From assembly GCF_037969725.1 (NCBI RefSeq), contig NZ_CP150203.1, forward strand, positions 6,845,550 through 6,909,549: a stretch of 64,000 bases of DNA. Direction: 5' to 3'. Below the pieces are notes generated by a model, which worked only from the letters and a program-made list of their open reading frames with translations, searched no databases and was not told where the DNA came from. This document shows, piece after piece, positions 35,254 through 44,572 of this stretch. Numbering within the stretch: position 1 is the first letter of the stretch; every line of letters begins with the position of its first letter. The translations under genes and the position numbers were made by a program. Source of the stretch: Paenibacillus sp. FSL W8-0426. GTDB taxonomy: Bacteria; Bacillota; Bacilli; Paenibacillales; Paenibacillaceae.

Positions 35254-37086
35254 TTACTGAGCTACTGCTGGTTTGTCTGCATTGACAGCCAAATCGCTCA
35301 GGTAGACTCCCGTACCATCGCCAATCGCATAGTTCATTACACGTTTGTTCACTGGAGACAACTCTGCACGGTACAGTGTTGGGAATACAGGCACTTCTTC
35401 AATCATGTATTCCTGCCATTGCTTGTAGATCTCTTTGCGTTTCTCTACGTCAAATGCTTCTGCGGACAATCCTTGTGCAAGCAGCTTGTCGTTTTCTTCG
35501 CTGGACCAGCGTGGGAAGTTATACAATGCGTCGCGTCCGTACAGACCGGATGGGTCAACGTCGATGCCGACGCTCCATGCCGCCTGGTAAACATCAACCG
35601 TAGGATCGTCTTTACCTGTGTTACCTACACGGTCATAGAAGTTGTTAAACTCAACCATTTCAAGGTTTACTTTCAGACCAATCGCTGCCCAAGATTGCAC
35701 ATAATAACGAGCCAGTGGTTCAGCTGTATCTCCACCGGTCATGGAGATGAAGTTGATTTCCAGCGGAGAGCCGTCCGGATTCGTACGGAACTCGCCATTC
35801 ATTTTGTAGCCTGCTTCATCCAAAAGTTTCTTTGCCGCTTCCGGATCGTAAGTTACGCCCGGGTTGGAGGCGTCATGGAATTCCGGATGGGATGGCGGAA
35901 TCAGCGTTGTTGCATTCCAGCGCAGACCGTTGTAGAAACGTTTACCTACTTGATCGTTGTCTACAGCCAGCCACATCGCCTTACGCAGGTTTTTATCAGC
36001 CATTTTGGCATCTGGATTCGTCACGACTTTGCCGTTCTCGGCATCCCATGTTCCGAGTTTGAAACCAATGTATGTGTATGCCCGATCAATCATGCCGAGG
36101 TATTCCACATTGGACATGTCTGCATTGTCTTTGTACTGATCCGTCGGGAAGGAGTCTACCATGTCTACTCCTCCGGATTTAAGTTCCTGTACAACCGTTG
36201 TCGGGCTGATGACTTTCAACGTTACTTTATCCAGCTTCGGAGCGCCGCGCCAGTAGTCCTCGTTTTTCGTGTACACAACAGACTCGCCCGGAACGATGCT
36301 TTCCACTTTGAATGGACCGAAACCGATCGGTTTTTCGCGCACTGCTTTGGAAGAAGACATATCGGCTACATCCATGTCGCCAAAGATATGTTTCGCCAAA
36401 GGATATGTCCACACGCCGCCTGTCAGCAGGGACGGTGTAGCTTCTTTATACGTAATGCTGATTTTTTTGTCGCTCAGCACTTTGATGCCGGAAATAGTTT
36501 TGGCTTTTCCAGCATGAAACTCTTCCATACCCACAATGCTTGTAAAGTTGGAATCGTAACGCGGACCGTCATAGCCTTTGCTTCCGATCACTTCATAAGC
36601 AAACTGCAGGTCTTCGGCGGTTACAGGTTTGCCGTCATGCCAATTTACGTTGTCGCGGATCGTCAACGTAAACGTTTTGCCGTCTTCGGACGTTTCGTAG
36701 GTTGCAGCGCCATCATTGGTATATACATAGTTGGCATCCCAAGTCAGAAGCCCTTCATCAAACCACTGCAGCACCTGGGAGTCCGGGTTACCCGAGTAGA
36801 AGTTATAATTCAGAGTTCCCTCAAAAGCCGTATCAGATACGAGACCGAATGTAATTGAACCGCCTTCGATGGCCGTTCCTTCATTCGTTTTGACATTGCT
36901 GAAATCTTTGATGTTGTAAATGCCTTCTTCATTGGCAGGCTTCTCTTCGTTCTTGGCCTCACCGGAATTGGCCGGAGGCGTTGTTGGCGTCGCCTCTTCC
37001 TTCTCTGAACTGCAGGCCGCAAGCACCAGTACAAAGACAAGCATCATGGTGAAAAAAATACCCCTTGAAAATAGTCCCTTCTTCAT
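35254..37086 (-). CDS. oppA: Oligopeptide ABC transporter substrate-binding lipoprotein
   Basis: A 610-residue family-5 extracellular solute-binding lipoprotein. Signal with lipobox LAAC (Cys25), then an acidic Pro/Thr-rich linker, and the mature domain with family-5 landmarks (YETSEDGKTFTLTIRDNVNWHDGKPVTAEDL). It captures peptides for the OppBCDF transporter. It is the last and distal gene of oppD-oppF-oppB-oppC-oppA. AGGGAGG precedes ATG 37086. Confidence 0.93.
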   Translation of the reverse strand: MKKGLFSRGIFFTMMLVFVLVLAACSSEKEEATPTTPPANSGEAKNEEKPANEEGIYNIKDFSNVKTNEGTAIEGGSITFGLVSDTAFEGTLNYNFYSGNPDSQVLQWFDEGLLTWDANYVYTNDGAATYETSEDGKTFTLTIRDNVNWHDGKPVTAEDLQFAYEVIGSKGYDGPRYDSNFTSIVGMEEFHAGKAKTISGIKVLSDKKISITYKEATPSLLTGGVWTYPLAKHIFGDMDVADMSSSKAVREKPIGFGPFKVESIVPGESVVYTKNEDYWRGAPKLDKVTLKVISPTTVVQELKSGGVDMVDSFPTDQYKDNADMSNVEYLGMIDRAYTYIGFKLGTWDAENGKVVTNPDAKMADKNLRKAMWLAVDNDQVGKRFYNGLRWNATTLIPPSHPEFHDASNPGVTYDPEAAKKLLDEAGYKMNGEFRTNPDGSPLEINFISMTGGDTAEPLARYYVQSWAAIGLKVNLEMVEFNNFYDRVGNTGKDDPTVDVYQAAWSVGIDVDPSGLYGRDALYNFPRWSSEENDKLLAQGLSAEAFDVEKRKEIYKQWQEYMIEEVPVFPTLYRAELSPVNKRVMNYAIGDGTGVYLSDLAVNADKPAVAQ

Positions 37087-37104
37087 GAACCTTCCTCCCT
37101 TTTT

Positions 37105-38010
37105 TTAACCTCTTCTTTGTCTTGCATCCGTCGCACGCTTCAGAGCCTGACCGACATTATTTATACTCAACATCAGTACCAGAATCAGTAATGATGCAGG
37201 TAGCCATATCCACCATCTGGATTCCAGGGTTTGCGGATTTTGAGCATAGCTTACGAGAGTACCAAGACTTGGCGTACTTTCGGGAAAACCGAATCCCAGA
37301 AAGGACAGCCCGGATTCAAGGCCGATGTTTGCGGCCAGATTCAACGTCATCGTCACGATGATAATGGAGCTCAGATTCGGAAGAACCTGCGAAATCATGA
37401 TTTTCAAGTGGGACGAACCCAAGGTTTTGGATGCTTTTACGTATTCCAGTTCCCTCTCTTGCAGCGCTTTGGAGCGGATCAATCTCGCAATCCCCATCCA
37501 TAGAAATGCCGTCATGATTAACGAAAAGGAGACAATGCTATATTTAGGCACGGCGGTGACAAACGCAATAACGATCATCAACATCGGCAGGATCATGAAG
37601 AAATCAACCACACGCATGAAAATGTTATCGATGACACCTCCGAAGTAACCCGAGATCAATCCGAAGAAAATACCGATTGCACCCGTCATCAAGGTGACGA
37701 GAATGCCGATCGTCAACGAATTCCGAGTACCGATGATGAGCTGTCCGAACACGTCGCGGCCACCATAATCAGTACCTAACCAGTAGTCGGCGGAGGGCGG
37801 TTCATATAATGCGAACAGGTCTACCTTTACGATCTCGTCCTGATCAAGAATCAGAGCCGTCCCGTACACCAGAAGAATGACCACGCCCAAAAATATAAGT
37901 GAAATGAGTGCTACTTTATCCCTTACGATTTCCCTCCACAAGATGTTCATGCTTGAGGGGCTTTTATCCACTTTATGTGAGTTTACGACGACCTCGTTGG
38001 CCTTGCTCAT
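37105..38010 (-). CDS. oppC: Oligopeptide ABC transporter permease OppC
   Basis: A 301-residue inner-membrane permease with about six membrane segments, an extended N-terminus typical of OppC, and the ABC-permease EAA loop (RSKALQERELEYVKASKTLGSSHLKIMISQVLPN). It pairs with OppB to form the channel. GGGGTG lies before ATG 38010. Confidence 0.94.
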   Translation of the reverse strand: MSKANEVVVNSHKVDKSPSSMNILWREIVRDKVALISLIFLGVVILLVYGTALILDQDEIVKVDLFALYEPPSADYWLGTDYGGRDVFGQLIIGTRNSLTIGILVTLMTGAIGIFFGLISGYFGGVIDNIFMRVVDFFMILPMLMIVIAFVTAVPKYSIVSFSLIMTAFLWMGIARLIRSKALQERELEYVKASKTLGSSHLKIMISQVLPNLSSIIIVTMTLNLAANIGLESGLSFLGFGFPESTPSLGTLVSYAQNPQTLESRWWIWLPASLLILVLMLSINNVGQALKRATDARQRRG

Positions 38011-38038
38011 TTGTTTTCACCCCGAAATGTTCAAGTTC

Positions 38039-39001
38039 TTACTTGATCCGAATGCGCGGATCGACAACGCCCAGAATAACGTCAGACAAAAGCGAACCCA
38101 AAATCGTAGCTATGCCGTATAAAAGAACAAGCGCGGTAACGACGCTGAAATCGCGAAGCGAGATGGAGTTGAGGAACAGCGAACCCATGCCCGGATAGCT
38201 GAAAATGCTCTCGATGAAAATGGTCCCTCCAATCAAGCCCGTAATTTCATAACCGAAAAACGCGGCAATCGGCAAAAGGGAGTTGCGCAAAATGTGTCTG
38301 TTGTAAACCCTCGATTCCGAAGCGCCCTTGGCTCTCGCCGTAAGAACGAATTCCTTGTGCTTGATATCGATAATTTCGCTTCGCAAATATTGGACGGTAG
38401 ATACCGTCGTGATCAAGGCCATGGAAAGGGCCGGCAATAACAAATGGTAGAACTTGCTCATCACATAACTGAATGTCCCCGGCGTTTGTCCGGGAGCCAC
38501 GCTGCCTCCGGTCGGGAACCATCCGAAATGGAATCCGAAGATCCACAACATCACCAGCGCAAAAATGAACAGCGGTGCGGCAAAGCCCAAATAGGTATAC
38601 CCCGTAATCAAACGATCCGACCACGTGTCGTTGTATCGGCCGCTGATGATTCCGAGCGGAATGGCAATCAGGTACGTAAGGATCAGCGTTGCCAATGCCA
38701 GCCAGAACGTGTTGGCCACACGTTGGCCAATGAGGTCCATAACAGGCATTTTGAAACGGAAAGACTGTCCGAAATCGCCCTGCAAAGCATTCCGGATCCA
38801 ATCCCAGTACTGCACGTACCAAGGATTGTTAAGCCCCAACCGTTCCCTCTGCTCCTCAAGTGCTTTCGGATCGACGCTTGGATCGAGCAGACCCGTTAGA
38901 GCGTCTCCCGGCATGGCCTTGGCCATCAGAAAAACGAGCAGACTGAGCAATATAATTTGGGGAATCATTATGAAAATTCTGCGTACGATTGTTTTCCACA
39001 T
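38039..39001 (-). CDS. oppB: Oligopeptide ABC transporter permease OppB
   Basis: A 320-residue permease: N-terminal RRIFIMIPQIILLSLLVFLMAKAMPGD, then six membrane segments and the EAA loop (RSEIIDIKHKEFVLTARAKGASESRVYNRHILRN). It forms the transmembrane channel with OppC. It starts 7 bp after the oppF stop. Confidence 0.94.
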   Translation of the reverse strand: MWKTIVRRIFIMIPQIILLSLLVFLMAKAMPGDALTGLLDPSVDPKALEEQRERLGLNNPWYVQYWDWIRNALQGDFGQSFRFKMPVMDLIGQRVANTFWLALATLILTYLIAIPLGIISGRYNDTWSDRLITGYTYLGFAAPLFIFALVMLWIFGFHFGWFPTGGSVAPGQTPGTFSYVMSKFYHLLLPALSMALITTVSTVQYLRSEIIDIKHKEFVLTARAKGASESRVYNRHILRNSLLPIAAFFGYEITGLIGGTIFIESIFSYPGMGSLFLNSISLRDFSVVTALVLLYGIATILGSLLSDVILGVVDPRIRIK

Positions 39002-39008
39002 ATGGCCT

Positions 39009-39941
39009 TCAACCTTTCTGAGGGAGAGCTACACGGTGGGTATCCGAAATGGATCGCAGCGAGTAAGCCAGCCCTTCCTCATCAAAGAAATTTCGATAAG
39101 AATTCTCGTATTCGGATTTGACCGTCTGGCGGAATGCAATCATTTCGTCCCGCTTGGTCGGATCCATATCCGGAATGGCCGCGATCAGCCGCTTCGTATA
39201 GATGTGCTGCGGATTCTCGAAAATATCCGCCGTCGTCCCCTGCTCCACGTAACGACCCTTATACATAATCCCGATTTGATCACACATGTGCCGGATAATA
39301 CCGAGGTCATGGCTGATGAACAGATAAGTAAGATTCAGTTCCTTCTGAATGTCCTGCATAAAGTTAAGCACCTGCGCTTGGACCGACACGTCCAGAGCGG
39401 ATACAGGCTCATCCGCAATAATGAGCTTCGGCCTCAGGGCAATCGCGCGGGCGATTCCGATCCGCTGCCGTTGGCCTCCGGAAAATTCATGAGGGTATTT
39501 GTATATCGATTCGGGGCTAAGCCCCACCTTTTCCAGCAAATCTCTGACTTGCGTCTTCTCCTCTGCAGGCGACAGCTTCTCGTAGTTGCGAAGCGGTTCG
39601 GCGATAATGTCCAGAACACGTTTCTTAGGGTTCAACGAAGAATACGGATCCTGGAAGATCATTTGCACGTCGCGCTGGAGCTGCCGATCTTTGCGTCGTT
39701 CTTTGGTAAGGTCCTTGCCGTTGAACAGAATCTTACCAGCAGTTACATGGTTCAGACCGATTACAGCCCGACCCGTCGTCGTCTTGCCTGAACCCGACTC
39801 CCCGACAAGTCCATATGTTTGCCCTTCTTCAATGGAGAAGCTTACATCGTCGACCGCCTTGATGCTTCCGATCTCTCTCCTGAACAGCCCCCCGCGAATC
39901 GGAAAATGAATTTTGAGTCCTTCTACTTCAAGTAGTGCCAT
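39009..39941 (-). CDS. oppF: Oligopeptide ABC transporter ATPase OppF
   Basis: A 310-residue ATPase with Walker A (GESGSGKTTTGRAV), signature FSGGQRQRIGIARA, Walker B (LIIADEPVSALD) and the H-loop (ISHDLG), followed by the OppD/F C-terminal extension. It couples ATP hydrolysis to peptide import. GGAGGAA precedes ATG 39941; 4 bp separate it from oppD. Confidence 0.95.
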   Translation of the reverse strand: MALLEVEGLKIHFPIRGGLFRREIGSIKAVDDVSFSIEEGQTYGLVGESGSGKTTTGRAVIGLNHVTAGKILFNGKDLTKERRKDRQLQRDVQMIFQDPYSSLNPKKRVLDIIAEPLRNYEKLSPAEEKTQVRDLLEKVGLSPESIYKYPHEFSGGQRQRIGIARAIALRPKLIIADEPVSALDVSVQAQVLNFMQDIQKELNLTYLFISHDLGIIRHMCDQIGIMYKGRYVEQGTTADIFENPQHIYTKRLIAAIPDMDPTKRDEMIAFRQTVKSEYENSYRNFFDEEGLAYSLRSISDTHRVALPQKG

Positions 39942-39945
39942 GTTG

Positions 39946-40953
39946 TTATTCCTCCTTCGCCTGATCAGGGAAATGAAAGTGCTGGTAACAGGTACACCTT
40001 ACAAAGTGACCTGGTGCAATTTCATGCAACTCCGGGTTGTCTTCGTGAGCCGCATCGTTAATCCATGGAATTCTGGATTTGAAACGGCATCCTGTGCGAG
40101 GTAGGTTCTTTAATGAAGGGACGATGCCCTGAATGACGTGCAGTTTTGTTTTTTCTTCGGATAAAGTCGGAATGGAATTTAATAAGGAACGTGTATATGG
40201 ATGTTTGGCATTGCTCATCAATGTGTAGATATCTGCAATCTCAACAATTTCGCCTGCGTACATGACGGCCACTCGATCAGCCATTTCAGCCACTACGCCA
40301 AGATCATGGGTAATCAGGATGATCCCCGCATGAATCTCGTTCTTCAAATCCCGGATCAGTTCCAGAATCTGCAGCTGAATCGTTACGTCTAGCGCCGTTG
40401 TCGGTTCATCGGCAATTAACAACTCGGGTTTATTGGCTATCGCGATCGCGATGACCACCCTCTGCCGCATACCCCCGGACAATTCGTGAGGATATTGCTT
40501 ATATACATGTTCAGGGCGGGGAATGCCCACTTGATTAAGCAGGTCAATGACTCTGTCTTTCTTCTCTTTGGAAGATAGCTTCGGTTCATGCAAGGTCAGT
40601 ATCTCTTCGATCTGATCGCCGATGACCATAAGAGGATTTAGTGCGGAAAGAGGATCTTGAAAAATCATGGCCAGCTCTTTGCCGCGGAGTTTGTTCAATT
40701 TATTGGATGGCAGGTTGGCGATATTCTCGCCTTTGTACAAAATTTCGCCTTCAATCTTGGCCTTGTTATGGAGACCCATAATCGAAAAGGCAAACGCGCT
40801 TTTGCCTGATCCGGATTCACCTACGATGGCAAGCACTTCATTCTTTTTAACCTTTAGGTTAACATGATCCACCGCCGGGTAGTATTCATCTTCAATTCTG
40901 AATGACGTCGTTAGATTTCTGACTTCCAATAGTTCTGTATTCAACTCGATCAC
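39946..40953 (-). CDS. oppD: Oligopeptide ABC transporter ATPase OppD
   Basis: A 335-residue ATPase with Walker A (GESGSGKSAFAFSI), signature LSGGMRQRVVIAIA, Walker B (LLIADEPTTALD), and the C-terminal oligopeptide-transporter segment with the Cys-containing RTGCRFKSRIPWI / FVRCTCYQH region (possible Fe-S ligands in this subfamily). First gene of the opp operon. The start may be GTG 40953 or TTG 40944; each has a possible ribosome binding site. Confidence 0.95.
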   Translation of the reverse strand: MIELNTELLEVRNLTTSFRIEDEYYPAVDHVNLKVKKNEVLAIVGESGSGKSAFAFSIMGLHNKAKIEGEILYKGENIANLPSNKLNKLRGKELAMIFQDPLSALNPLMVIGDQIEEILTLHEPKLSSKEKKDRVIDLLNQVGIPRPEHVYKQYPHELSGGMRQRVVIAIAIANKPELLIADEPTTALDVTIQLQILELIRDLKNEIHAGIILITHDLGVVAEMADRVAVMYAGEIVEIADIYTLMSNAKHPYTRSLLNSIPTLSEEKTKLHVIQGIVPSLKNLPRTGCRFKSRIPWINDAAHEDNPELHEIAPGHFVRCTCYQHFHFPDQAKEE

Positions 40954-41597
40954 CCTAACCCCAAAATTTCCGCAGATCGCTTCGTTTCAAAGGATTCATT
41001 GGATGTATATTTCCATTTTCCAGAATCATATGAACGAAAGTCTATGCAAATTACCTTTTAATTGTAAAAAGAGCTATGAAAGCTCATTTAGACCGTTGGT
41101 CAATTAATGCTCACAATTCCTAGTGGGATTATACTGGAAAATAATTAATGTAATCATACGTGTAAATTTAGATGACGTCAATCATTATTTTGAGATTTTT
41201 GGTATAAATGTTTTCTATGCTACATATATGGGTATTTATTATGCATTAAAGGTAAAATAAAGGAAGGTTGTACGTAGAGGATGTCCCTTTTATGGGATTT
41301 ATTACAATTTGATTGCAAGAAGTGTTACAAATATGACATTACTGTTACATCAGATCCAATGTTCAAGCATCAGGAAATGTGGTTTTCTGTAACTTTCATG
41401 TTATGTTTCGTGCCAAAAATACATTTTCCTAAATTTGTCCATGTCAGGCGGACAGCAAACAATTTTATCCAAAACTTCTTTCTTTACGCCCTTCATCAGA
41501 TGATTGTAAAAATCCTAGTTATTATAGTATATGTTCATTTATTTGCTGCTGTAAAGAATGAATTGTCAACTTTTATCATTTATTTTACAAAAGGTTG
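40954..41597. other. opp leader and AT-rich gene-free stretch
   Basis: Contains the opp promoter (41153-41181) and, in the transcribed leader, two small hairpins: GACC-gtt-GGTC (41091-41101) and GAGCT/AGCTC (41071-41085), the latter followed by TTTTTAC on the minus strand. The rest is AT-rich without a credible gene. Confidence 0.5.
41153..41181 (-). promoter_or_regulatory. opp operon sigmaA promoter
   Basis: Minus strand TTGACG (41176-41181), 17-nt spacer, TATGAT (41153-41158), about 190 bp before oppD. Confidence 0.65.
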
Positions 41598-41628
41598 AAA
41601 AAAGTCCTGCAATAAGCAGGACTTTTTT
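41598..41628. terminator. Bidirectional terminator
   Basis: AAAAAAGTCCTGC-aataa-GCAGGACTTTTTT, a perfect stem with A/T tracts on both sides. It ends the CwlK-like gene on the minus strand. Confidence 0.9.
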
Positions 41629-41661
41629 AATATTTATGCGTTTATATCAATATTTATAATA

Positions 41662-42258
41662 TCAATGTACTCCCTCTGTTGGCGGCCGCTTCCCACGCTT
41701 TAACTCGTTAATGCTTAAGCCAAAATCCATTTGCAAGTGAGGATAATCCGGGAAATTTGCCCAGTCCCCGCCCCAAGTGAATCCCAGCTCCTTGGCAATG
41801 TCCACCACTTCCATCCAATCCGCTTTACCGTTTCCGTTATCGTCGCGTTCCATATCCCATACGATGTCTCCATCCGGCGTCCGAAGGGCAAAATCAATGG
41901 CCAGTCCATAATTATGATATGATTCTCCGCCGCGGGCATTCGTAACGATGTTCCCTGCCAAGGCTCTCCCTTGTTCAAAAAGCTGATCCTGTTCCTCTAT
42001 ACTGCGATACCCATGCGTGATGACAACTTCAATGCCGATTCGAGCCGCCTTACGCACGAGCAATTGCTCGCCTTCCACGACCTTGGGATGAAGACCAGTA
42101 ATCGGTACCGCTGCTTGCTGTTTGCCTGGCCATATTTCATGCACGCGATCCTCTTCCTGGATCCATACGTAAACGACCGAAATCAGCAATGTGGCAACAA
42201 TCCATGATCCAAGCCGCCTTTTCCGCTTTTGCTTCATTCTGCGCTTTGATTTATTCAT
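41662..42258 (-). CDS. M15 family LAS peptidase, CwlK-like (L-Ala-D-Glu endopeptidase type)
   Basis: A 198-residue exported or membrane-anchored wall hydrolase. Basic N-terminus and one membrane segment (LGSWIVATLLISVVYVWI), then the zinc-peptidase domain with SYHNYGLAIDF (SxHxxGxAxD) and the C-terminal DWANFPDYPHLQM holding the last His ligand. The insertion DMERDDNGNGKADWMEVVDIAKELGF is typical of the CwlK/VanY-like branch that cleaves stem peptides. The start is ATG 42258 (MNKSKRR) with AGGAGA; the in-frame ATG further upstream is not supported. Confidence 0.88.
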   Translation of the reverse strand: MNKSKRRMKQKRKRRLGSWIVATLLISVVYVWIQEEDRVHEIWPGKQQAAVPITGLHPKVVEGEQLLVRKAARIGIEVVITHGYRSIEEQDQLFEQGRALAGNIVTNARGGESYHNYGLAIDFALRTPDGDIVWDMERDDNGNGKADWMEVVDIAKELGFTWGGDWANFPDYPHLQMDFGLSINELKRGKRPPTEGVH

Positions 42259-42379
42259 AGATTCTCCTGATGTGTGTTCTTTCGTCCAACACTGCATTCA
42301 TAGACTCTATTATTATAAAACATTTCGCTGCAAAATGCCTCTCGGCGCGATTAGCGAAGGATCTTCCCGAAATGCAAAA

Positions 42380-42407
42380 AAGCAGCCGGCGATTAAGCCG
42401 ACTGCTT
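42380..42407 (-). terminator. Terminator of the rpsF-ssb-rpsR operon
   Basis: Stem AGCAG..GGC / GCC..CTGCTT, followed on the minus strand by TTTTTTGC, 20 bp after the rpsR stop. Confidence 0.85.
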
Positions 42408-42428
42408 CGTATCCAAGCTGAGTAAATA

Positions 42429-42701
42429 CTACTCAGTTGTGTATGGCAGCAATGCGATTTGACGGGAGCGTTTGATGGCAATCGTCAGCATGCGTTGATA
42501 TTTAGCGCTAGTACCTGTTACACGGCGTGGCAAAATTTTTCCACGTTCGCTGATAAATTTACGGAGCAAGTCCGTATCTTTATAGTCGATGTGAGTGATT
42601 TTGTTCGCAGTGAAGAAGCACACTTTACGACGTTTGTTGCGGCCGCCGCGGCGAGCCGGTCTTTTATCGTTGTCTCCGCCTTCTCTTTGCTTGAAGCTCA
42701 T
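42429..42701 (-). CDS. rpsR: 30S ribosomal protein S18
   Basis: A 90-residue S18 with [39 protein letters not shown] and the C-terminal [14 protein letters not shown], both invariant family segments. It partners S6 in the central domain of the 30S subunit. Third gene of the rpsF-ssb-rpsR operon. Confidence 0.98.
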   Translation of the reverse strand: MSFKQREGGDNDKRPARRGGRNKRRKVCFFTANKITHIDYKDTDLLRKFISERGKILPRRVTGTSAKYQRMLTIAIKRSRQIALLPYTTE

Positions 42702-42757
42702 GCTTTTCAGTCCTTTCCTATCGTTATTCCGCCAACTCGTATGAGAAGCGGTTCACG

Positions 42758-43246
42758 TTAAAATGGCAAATCATCATCCGATATGTCAATCGGTTTTCCG
42801 TCATCGGAAAAAGGATCCTGATTGTTACTGCGCGAATAGCTGTTGTTGTTGTTATTCGCACGTCCGCCGCCTCCGTAAGAAGGCTCCTCACGCATTTGTC
42901 CGCCACCGCCGCTATTGTTGCTATCGCGGTTAGACTCCAAGAAACGAACGTTATCGGCAATAACTTCGGTTACGTATACACGTTTACCTTCGTTATTTTC
43001 GTAATTTCGTACTTGAATGCGTCCTTCGACTGCAGCCAGACGCCCTTTGCGCAAATAGTTTGCACACGTCTCAGCAAGCTGTCTCCAGGTTACGACCGGA
43101 ATGAAATCCGCTTCCCGCTCGCCTCCTTGGCTCGTAAACGGTCTGTCTACTGCCAAAGTAAATTGCGTAACTGCTACCCCAGCCGGAGTATAACGCAGTT
43201 CAGGGTCCCGAGTTAATCGGCCGATCAGAATGACACGGTTCAACAA
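42758..43246 (-). CDS. ssb: Single-stranded DNA-binding protein
   Basis: A 162-residue SSB: OB fold ([35 protein letters not shown]), a Gly/Asn/Ser-rich flexible linker, and the acidic C-terminal tip DISDDDLPF that recruits replication and repair proteins. TTG start at 43246, 7 nt after GGAGGGG. It lies between rpsF and rpsR as in other Bacillales. Confidence 0.98.
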   Translation of the reverse strand: MLNRVILIGRLTRDPELRYTPAGVAVTQFTLAVDRPFTSQGGEREADFIPVVTWRQLAETCANYLRKGRLAAVEGRIQVRNYENNEGKRVYVTEVIADNVRFLESNRDSNNSGGGGQMREEPSYGGGGRANNNNNSYSRSNNQDPFSDDGKPIDISDDDLPF

Positions 43247-43295
43247 TGTAATCCCCTCCTTCAGAGCGTGTTAGGTACAATCATCACGGGTTGTC

Positions 43296-43586
43296 TTAAG
43301 CAACAACGTCGTTCGTAATGAGATAACGAATGACTTCGTCAGAAATTTTCATGAGACGCTCAAGTTCGTTAACAACTGCTGGTTCAGCAGTGAAGTTAAC
43401 CAGAACGTAAACCCCATCACGGAATTTCTTGATCTCATACGCAAGACGGCGTTTACCCATAACGTCGTGAGCAGTAACCTCACCACCGCCGTTGGAGATG
43501 ATGCCTTGGAATTTTTCGACTGTAGCTTGAACAACTTCTTGCTCAACGTCAGGACGAATAATGTACATCACTTCATATTTGCGCAT
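43296..43586 (-). CDS. rpsF: 30S ribosomal protein S6
   Basis: A 96-residue S6 starting MRKYEVMYIIRPDVEQE, with the ferredoxin-like fold and MGKRRLAYEIKKFRDG. The start is ATG 43586 with AAGGAGGTG upstream; the longer in-frame extension reads through the leader and is not real. First gene of the operon. Confidence 0.98.
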   Translation of the reverse strand: MRKYEVMYIIRPDVEQEVVQATVEKFQGIISNGGGEVTAHDVMGKRRLAYEIKKFRDGVYVLVNFTAEPAVVNELERLMKISDEVIRYLITNDVVA

Positions 43587-43656
43587 AATTTTCACCTCCT
43601 TATGGACTTCGGCCCTCAATCCGAGTTGAGAGCAAGGAACGAGCACAAACTCGAAC
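43587..43656 (-). promoter_or_regulatory. rpsF 5' leader (possible S6:S18 autoregulatory RNA)
   Basis: About 70 nt of transcribed leader contain pairing elements GAGTT...AACTC and a CCG-containing segment (GGGCCGAAG). S6:S18 leader motifs in Firmicutes carry an exposed CCG that mimics the rRNA site. The fold was not computed. Confidence 0.3.
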
Positions 43657-43662
43657 CATATT

Positions 43663-43691
43663 ACTATAACAAAAACAACACCCGAATGCAA
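43663..43691 (-). promoter_or_regulatory. rpsF operon promoter
   Basis: Minus strand TTGCAT (43686-43691), 17-nt spacer, TATAGT (43663-43668). Confidence 0.7.
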
Positions 43692-43786
43692 GCAAACGTT
43701 CCCTTTATTCTTTGCACATGATCAATTCCCGGTTGGAGCACACTATATGGGCAGCACGAACGACCATATTCAAGGAGGGAAGCACC

Positions 43787-43981
43787 ATGGGTGAACGAAC
43801 CGAGTTTGAACCTGGAGACAAGGCACCGAACGATGGTGAATATACGGAGGTTGGGGAGCGAAGTTTTCACACGGAGATCCAAAATCCTAAACGGGTAACG
43901 CTGAAAAAAGGCGAGCCTTTTCCCGAAACGAGCAATCACAATCGCAAATGGAAAAAGCTGACCAAGGCACGGGTGCATTAA
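43787..43981 (+). CDS. yjzC: YjzC family small protein
   Basis: A 64-residue hydrophilic protein beginning MGERTEFEPGDKAPNDGEYTEVGE and containing IQNPKRVTLKKGEPFPETSNHNRKW, matching the YjzC family of Bacillales; function unknown. The start is ATG 43787, 7 nt after AAGGAGGG; the longer in-frame extension has no ribosome binding site. Confidence 0.87.
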   Translation: MGERTEFEPGDKAPNDGEYTEVGERSFHTEIQNPKRVTLKKGEPFPETSNHNRKWKKLTKARVH

Positions 43982-44068
43982 GAGCAACTTTTTTTTCGGA
44001 GGGCTGTATATAATCCGTCAACATGCACATAATACAATTAGGCGATACACAAGAGAGGTGTGGTTCCG

Positions 44069-44146
44069 TTGGACTACGTAGCCGAACTTGATTGGTTCGT
44101 TGGAGATGCATCACGTAATATGAAGAAGCAAGTGGTAAGTGCGTAA
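44069..44146 (+). CDS. Possible 25-residue peptide
   Basis: TTG-initiated frame LDYVAELDWFVGDASRNMKK(QVVSA), preceded by AGAGGTG 8 nt upstream, in the interval between yjzC and a plus-strand terminator. Short, unrecognised and without supporting context; it may be chance. Confidence 0.25.
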   Translation: MDYVAELDWFVGDASRNMKKQVVSA

Positions 44147-44242
44147 GACCATTCGTCTGAAGCACGTGTATTGCTCAGCAGTACGCCAGGTTTCTGACCG
44201 TTACGACCGATTGTTTTCTAACTAAACGCTGTATCGCCTTAG

Positions 44243-44260
44243 AGAGCCCTTCGGGGCTCT
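44243..44260 (+). terminator. Plus-strand terminator
   Basis: AGAGCCC-ttcg-GGGCTCT followed by TTATCTGTTTTT. Confidence 0.75.
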
Positions 44261-44331
44261 TTATCTGTTTTTGCAGCTTTTCACGTTGTCCATAAGCTTA
44301 ATATGAAAGATGAACCATCAGACTAAAACGA

Positions 44332-44358
44332 AAAGACCTTCCATTAAGGAAGGTCTTT
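44332..44358 (-). terminator. tRNA-Ser terminator
   Basis: Perfect stem AAAGACCTTCC / GGAAGGTCTTT with loop ATTAA, directly downstream of the minus-strand tRNA; T-rich both ways. Confidence 0.85.
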
Positions 44359-44386
44359 ATCTTCATTTGATAACGTTAGTAGTTAG

Positions 44387-44477
44387 TGGCGGAAAGGGTG
44401 GGATTCGAACCCACGCACGCTTTGACACGCCTAGCTGATTTCGAGTCAGCCCCCTTGGGCCTCTTGGGTACCTTTCC
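44387..44477 (-). tRNA. tRNA-Ser(CGA)
   Basis: Minus strand. Acceptor GGAAAGG pairs with CCTTTCC, discriminator G and an encoded CCA. Anticodon stem GCTGA/TCAGC with loop CTCGAAA, giving anticodon CGA (plus positions 44441-44443). Long class II variable arm and T-arm GTGGG-TTCGAAT-CCCAC. Reads UCG codons. Confidence 0.96.
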
Positions 44478-44572
44478 GCAGCAATACTGATTATAGCACA
44501 GTTAATCGGATATGGCAATAGCTTATCCAATTAATTTGTAATCGGCCATTGCTATGGCTGTACTGCATTCAA

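Noticed and set aside
35248..36858. Long plus-strand open frames opposite oppA and, similarly, opposite htrA, walK, purA and dnaB
   Set aside because: Shadows of well-identified genes; their Arg/His-rich composition is typical of antisense frames.
41281..41598. A 105-codon plus-strand frame ending at the 41598 terminator
   Set aside because: AT-rich, Phe/Ile/Tyr-heavy translation with a poor ribosome binding site and no recognisable features; more likely chance in an intergenic stretch.
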